Positions 13,621 through 16,353 of a stretch of DNA of 16,353 bases are shown here, one piece after another. The stretch's first letter is position 1, and each line of letters opens with the position of its first letter. A program made the translations under genes and the position numbers. The stretch is from an uncultured Pseudomonadota bacterium (lineage in GTDB: Bacteria > Myxococcota > UBA796): contig CAJWHX010000022.1 of the NCBI GenBank assembly GCA_913040875.1, positions 1-16,353 on the forward strand, given 5' to 3'. The notes beneath the pieces are model-generated. The model made no database searches. It saw nothing but the letters and a program-made list of their open reading frames with translations, and had not been told where the DNA came from.

Positions 13621-14910
13621 TCAACTCCCAATTCCAATAGCACTCAACCAGATTCCAGCCGAAGCCAGCAGCCCAACAGCCACCCCTTGCCTTGTCCGCC
13701 CAATCAAATCAAACCACGCTACGAGTCCGAACAATGGCACCATCAATAACAGTGTTCCGAACAGCTGAACGGAGGCAGCCCCTGTGCTCAACTGAACGAT
13801 CCCTATTGGTATACAATATCCAAGCCAAACAAGTCCAGAGACTTCGATCACTGCACGCCACTGAGTAAAACGATCAATCCCCAGTGACCACTGCAACCAC
13901 TGTGGCTCATGCTGAAGCAGTTTTGCAGGAAAGACCACAAATATTGTTGCCAACAACCCAGAGGCCAGCCTCACTTCAAACTCATCTCCAAGCCACTGCA
14001 TCAATGCGACTACAGAACCAAGAACCCATAATCCGATGGTTATCCACCTGTGGAGTCTCCATGATTGACGAAGCAATCTGAGACGATGTGGGTTGTCCTT
14101 GGCTAGCCAATCTAGATAGACCGCAGTTTCGTCTTCTGCCTCTTCTACAACGCCCCAATGGGTATCAATATCTGAGAGAACCATGCCCGCTCGGATTAGA
14201 TGCACCTCCGCCAATCTCAATGCCGTAAACCATCCTGCGATACCGATGACTAAGGGGGCCAGTATCCATGCGGCAAATCCCATACGCCCTTCTATAGCCA
14301 GTCGTGTTGCCCCAGCCCCAAAGATGAGACCGACACCCATTAAAGCTAGTACGATCCCAGGAGCATAAATAAAGGCCGCTTGTTCCCTAGGATTTGCTCC
14401 TCGGATTGAGTCTAGCACTCCGCTCATCACCGAAGCTTTCGCTGCCCAAACCGATCCCAAATGGACGGCATATCCTGCACCGACTCCTCCCAACCAAGCG
14501 GAGATAACATAGGCTACAATCCAGCCAATCCAATCGATAGACACCCCACTCCAAACGCCTATCGATAACAATACGTACCAGAAGGAATGCAGCAGCTGCT
14601 GAGTGGCTACGGATCTTAGAAACAATTGAGATCGAATCGGATGTACACCAAAGATGAACCTCTCTGGATGACGAACCACATCCGTGTATGTCTGTAAAGC
14701 CGTCATCCCGACCAAAACTGCACCTGTTCGAAACAACAACTGATCCAAACGATTGGCTGTATTGTTGAGCAAATAAACGGACAAAGGCTCTCTAAGTAAC
14801 AGAGACACAACGACGACAAGTACAAGTTTAGTCCACCACAACACGCGCGCGGAGGATTCCCGTTTCCGCTTTCGAGTCGCTACAACAGAATATGGATTGA
14901 TGTTTCGCAT
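13621..14910 (-). CDS. Polytopic membrane protein, probable ABC-2-type permease partner
   Basis: A 429-residue integral membrane protein with roughly eleven hydrophobic segments (about 22-39, 60-77, 105-123, 126-147, 182-202, 211-231, 288-307, 314-330, 354-374, 381-401, 408-428). It has a basic N-terminus (TRKRKR) and a charged cytoplasmic-looking stretch at about 245-285 (GVVEEAEDETAVYLDW). I do not recognise a named family. The role as permease of an ABC exporter is inferred from its 1-bp junction with the ABC ATPase gene and its topology. It is about twice the six helices of a standard ABC-2 permease, which could mean two fused halves in one chain. The ATG at 14910 is the only reasonable start but has just a distant AAGAGA element upstream. 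It is transcribed divergently from the acidic exported-protein gene across 107 bp. Confidence 0.75.
   Translation of the reverse strand: MRNINPYSVVATRKRKRESSARVLWWTKLVLVVVVSLLLREPLSVYLLNNTANRLDQLLFRTGAVLVGMTALQTYTDVVRHPERFIFGVHPIRSQLFLRSVATQQLLHSFWYVLLSIGVWSGVSIDWIGWIVAYVISAWLGGVGAGYAVHLGSVWAAKASVMSGVLDSIRGANPREQAAFIYAPGIVLALMGVGLIFGAGATRLAIEGRMGFAAWILAPLVIGIAGWFTALRLAEVHLIRAGMVLSDIDTHWGVVEEAEDETAVYLDWLAKDNPHRLRLLRQSWRLHRWITIGLWVLGSVVALMQWLGDEFEVRLASGLLATIFVVFPAKLLQHEPQWLQWSLGIDRFTQWRAVIEVSGLVWLGYCIPIGIVQLSTGAASVQLFGTLLLMVPLFGLVAWFDLIGRTRQGVAVGLLASAGIWLSAIGIGS
13625..13628 (-). promoter_or_regulatory. Shine-Dalgarno deciding the ABC ATPase start
   Basis: GGAG on the - strand is embedded in the last codons of the membrane protein gene. 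It lies 5 nt before GTG 13619 and overlaps nothing usable for the upstream GTG at 13643. Confidence 0.65.
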
Positions 14911-14927
14911 GGTATGTGTGTATCTCT

Positions 14928-14956
14928 TTGACAGTCATGTTGCACGATCGTAACAC
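14928..14956 (+). promoter_or_regulatory. Candidate promoter for the acidic exported-protein gene
   Basis: A perfect TTGACA (14928-14933) is followed after 17 bp by a poor -10, TAACAC (14951-14956), about 60 bp before the ATG. An 8-bp palindrome ACGATCGT (14944-14951) sits in the spacer and could be an operator half or chance. Confidence 0.28.
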
Positions 14957-15017
14957 CGATGATGGAGTGGATGTATTAAAGTGTGCAGGTAGAACGATGG
15001 ATTGATTTGGAGAAAAT

Positions 15018-15476
15018 ATGTTTGTACAGATGTTGTTAATGCTCTCTCAGGTAGCCTTTGCAGAACCCACAGAAGATACCACAGAAAAGAGTGAGGCCGA
15101 AATCAACGAGGCAGATATCCAAGCATTCTATGAAGCCAAAAAAGAAGACGATACCGCAATCACTGTTGACATGCTGTCCGAAGAAGACTTTGAGATGGAC
15201 CTAAGTGGACTGACTGCTCCTGTTGCAAGTGCGACTCCTGAAGTTGTAGACAACACTACGATGGAAACAGGTGTAAACACAGTCGACAACGTTGCCCCAG
15301 TGACTCCAGTGGAAGATTTCAACTGGGATTTGGATCTCACTGAAGACATCGAAATCGGTGACGGAAATCTAAAAATTGCACCTGAACCAAAATCAGAACC
15401 CGTAAACTTAGACTTCTTAAATGAAGACGAGAATGAAAACGAAGATGAAGAAAAGGATGAAGACAAATCCGAGTAA
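15018..15476 (+). CDS. Short exported, highly acidic low-complexity protein
   Basis: A 152-residue protein with a short signal peptide (MFVQMLLMLSQVAFA, cleavage before Glu16; it lacks the usual N-terminal basic residue). The mature chain is extremely acidic: about 45 Asp/Glu against seven Lys and no Arg in about 137 residues, and no Cys. A motif EDFxxDL occurs twice (56-62 and 99-105) and is echoed by NLDFLNED near 130. The tail from about 136 is almost only E, D, N and K. Such composition suggests intrinsic disorder and possible binding of calcium or other cations, or of a basic partner; that is inference. GGAG 5 nt before ATG 15018 makes it a convincing gene. It is divergent from the ABC exporter genes and convergent with a TPR gene. 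No known family is recognised. Confidence 0.75.
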   Translation: MFVQMLLMLSQVAFAEPTEDTTEKSEAEINEADIQAFYEAKKEDDTAITVDMLSEEDFEMDLSGLTAPVASATPEVVDNTTMETGVNTVDNVAPVTPVEDFNWDLDLTEDIEIGDGNLKIAPEPKSEPVNLDFLNEDENENEDEEKDEDKSE

Positions 15477-15518
15477 TCTCGCTTAGAGCCTTCCGTCTTG
15501 CTTCTTCCTTCTCGAAAA

Positions 15519-16353
15519 TCAGTCCATATTGAACAACAACCGAATCAGCTTGTTGTATTCATAGTGGACCTCGAGGTCTTCCAGGTTTTCCTGCATAATC
15601 AGATCGTACACTTTGCGTGCCACTCGGTTTCCTTCTGACCTTTTCCCAAGCATACTGGCAGCCAATCCTCGTTGCAGCAGAAGACGGATTTGACCATGCC
15701 CATCTAATTCATCTACGTTGGCACAATCAAAGTGGGTCCACAATGCTTCAGCGTCATCCATCCGACCCAAACCCACAAGCGACTCGAGCAATATGATGGC
15801 TACAAAGGGGCGTAAATGAAGCTGAGTATCTGCATCGGATAACTTCCACGACAGCTGCGCATAGGGCAAAGCAAGTTTAAACTCATGCCGAATGTTTAAA
15901 ATGATTGCGGTATTCCCTGTAAAAACCATCTTCGATACGCGAAATCCACCTTTTCCTTTGGAAGCATCCAAAATCTTCTTGGCCCGCTTCAGCATTCGCC
16001 AGCCACGCTCGATATTACCAATGTGAATGCACCATGACGCCATGTTTCCAAGCAGTAAACAAGTCTCTTCCATCCTACCAAGACGACGATTCAACTCATA
16101 CGAGCGCTGAAAATTCTTCTCTGCCTCTTTAGAATTTCCGAACATCACCTCCAAATTCGCGATGCTCATCGAAGTTGACGCGTCCAAAGACCTATCATTG
16201 ATAGATTTTGCTATCTTTTGGGCTGTGTACATGCTTTGACGGGCAGACTTAAAATCTCCTTTGGCTCGACGACGACGAAGGAACTGCCCCATGTTGAACC
16301 ATGCTGTCCCCAATTGAAGTAGATTTCCATCCTGCTTCATCAAAGCGATCACC
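15519..16353 (-). CDS. TPR-repeat protein, C-terminal part only
   Basis: At least 277 residues of a helical repeat protein whose frame is open to the right edge of the window. The GTG at 16352 is unlikely to be the real start. Repeats of the TPR type are visible, for example SMSIANLEVMFGNSKEAEKN followed by FQRSYELNRRLG, then LLLGNMASWCIHIGNIERGW with RMLKRAKKI. Later helices are more degenerate (PYAQLSWKLSD, LGRMDDAEALWTHF). It ends in a distinctive LIRLLFNMD. There is no membrane helix or signal in the visible part. Such TPR tails in kinase-rich bacteria often follow a kinase or AAA ATPase region, and the TPR part of the 1034-residue kinase in this window is similar in style. It may therefore be the tail of another regulator of that kind, but the N-terminal domains are not visible. 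It faces the acidic-protein gene across 42 bp with no obvious terminator. Confidence 0.8.
   Translation of the reverse strand, partial: VIALMKQDGNLLQLGTAWFNMGQFLRRRRAKGDFKSARQSMYTAQKIAKSINDRSLDASTSMSIANLEVMFGNSKEAEKNFQRSYELNRRLGRMEETCLLLGNMASWCIHIGNIERGWRMLKRAKKILDASKGKGGFRVSKMVFTGNTAIILNIRHEFKLALPYAQLSWKLSDADTQLHLRPFVAIILLESLVGLGRMDDAEALWTHFDCANVDELDGHGQIRLLLQRGLAASMLGKRSEGNRVARKVYDLIMQENLEDLEVHYEYNKLIRLLFNMD

Noticed and set aside
15128..15466. Long serine-rich open frame on the - strand opposite the acidic protein gene
   Set aside because: It is the reverse complement of Asp/Glu-rich codons (GAA, GAT read back as Ser/Phe) and has no ribosome binding site; the + strand frame has a signal peptide and Shine-Dalgarno.
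1..16353. Mobile elements, CRISPR arrays, tRNA or rRNA genes
   Set aside because: I saw no transposase or integrase motifs, no regularly spaced repeats, and no tRNA-like or rRNA-like sequence in the gaps, most of which are under 150 bp.

Overview
The window (16,353 bp, base composition close to balanced by eye) is densely packed with protein-coding genes on both strands and contains no recognisable rRNA, tRNA, CRISPR array, insertion sequence or phage gene. Fourteen coding regions are supported; the two at the window edges are cut. The gene content suggests a Gram-negative bacterium with a complex signalling repertoire, most like the deltaproteobacterial/Myxococcota lineage: a Ser/Thr kinase fused to a STAND-like ATPase region and TPRs, a membrane pseudokinase, a GMC oxidoreductase, a Tat-exported PhoX, a DUF4105 protein and a sulfotransferase. 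The lineage is inferred; no marker gene is present. GTG and TTG start codons with good Shine-Dalgarno sites are common here.

Left arm, + strand (1-5482): the C-terminal two thirds of a GMC flavoprotein oxidoreductase is followed after 9 bp by a 1034-residue kinase/degenerate-ATPase/TPR protein. After 23 bp comes a membrane-anchored pseudokinase that lacks the catalytic and magnesium-binding aspartates. The spacing suggests one operon. This kinase/pseudokinase pair is the best candidate for an undescribed signalling module. A separate + strand gene (5611-6486) encodes a UbiA-fold enzyme resembling decaprenyl-phosphate phosphoribosyltransferase, without the partner epimerase genes nearby.

Middle, - strand (9149 down to 6736): a possible three-gene operon encodes an alpha/beta hydrolase, a PAPS-type sulfotransferase (3 bp apart, with the Shine-Dalgarno inside the hydrolase end) and a START/SRPBCC small-molecule-binding protein. 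It reads away from a DUF4105 membrane protein (9235-10437, +) across an 85-bp divergent promoter region. A small helical, TPR-like protein follows DUF4105 behind its own candidate terminator and promoter.

Right arm: on the - strand, a polytopic membrane protein and an ABC ATPase (1 bp apart) form a probable ABC-2-type exporter. Downstream on the same strand is a Tat-dependent PhoX-family phosphatase. Divergent from the exporter is a short, exported, extremely acidic protein. The window ends in the C-terminal part of a TPR protein on the - strand, possibly another kinase-associated TPR regulator.

No gene-free stretch exceeds 300 bp; the longest is 6487-6735 (249 bp), between convergent genes.
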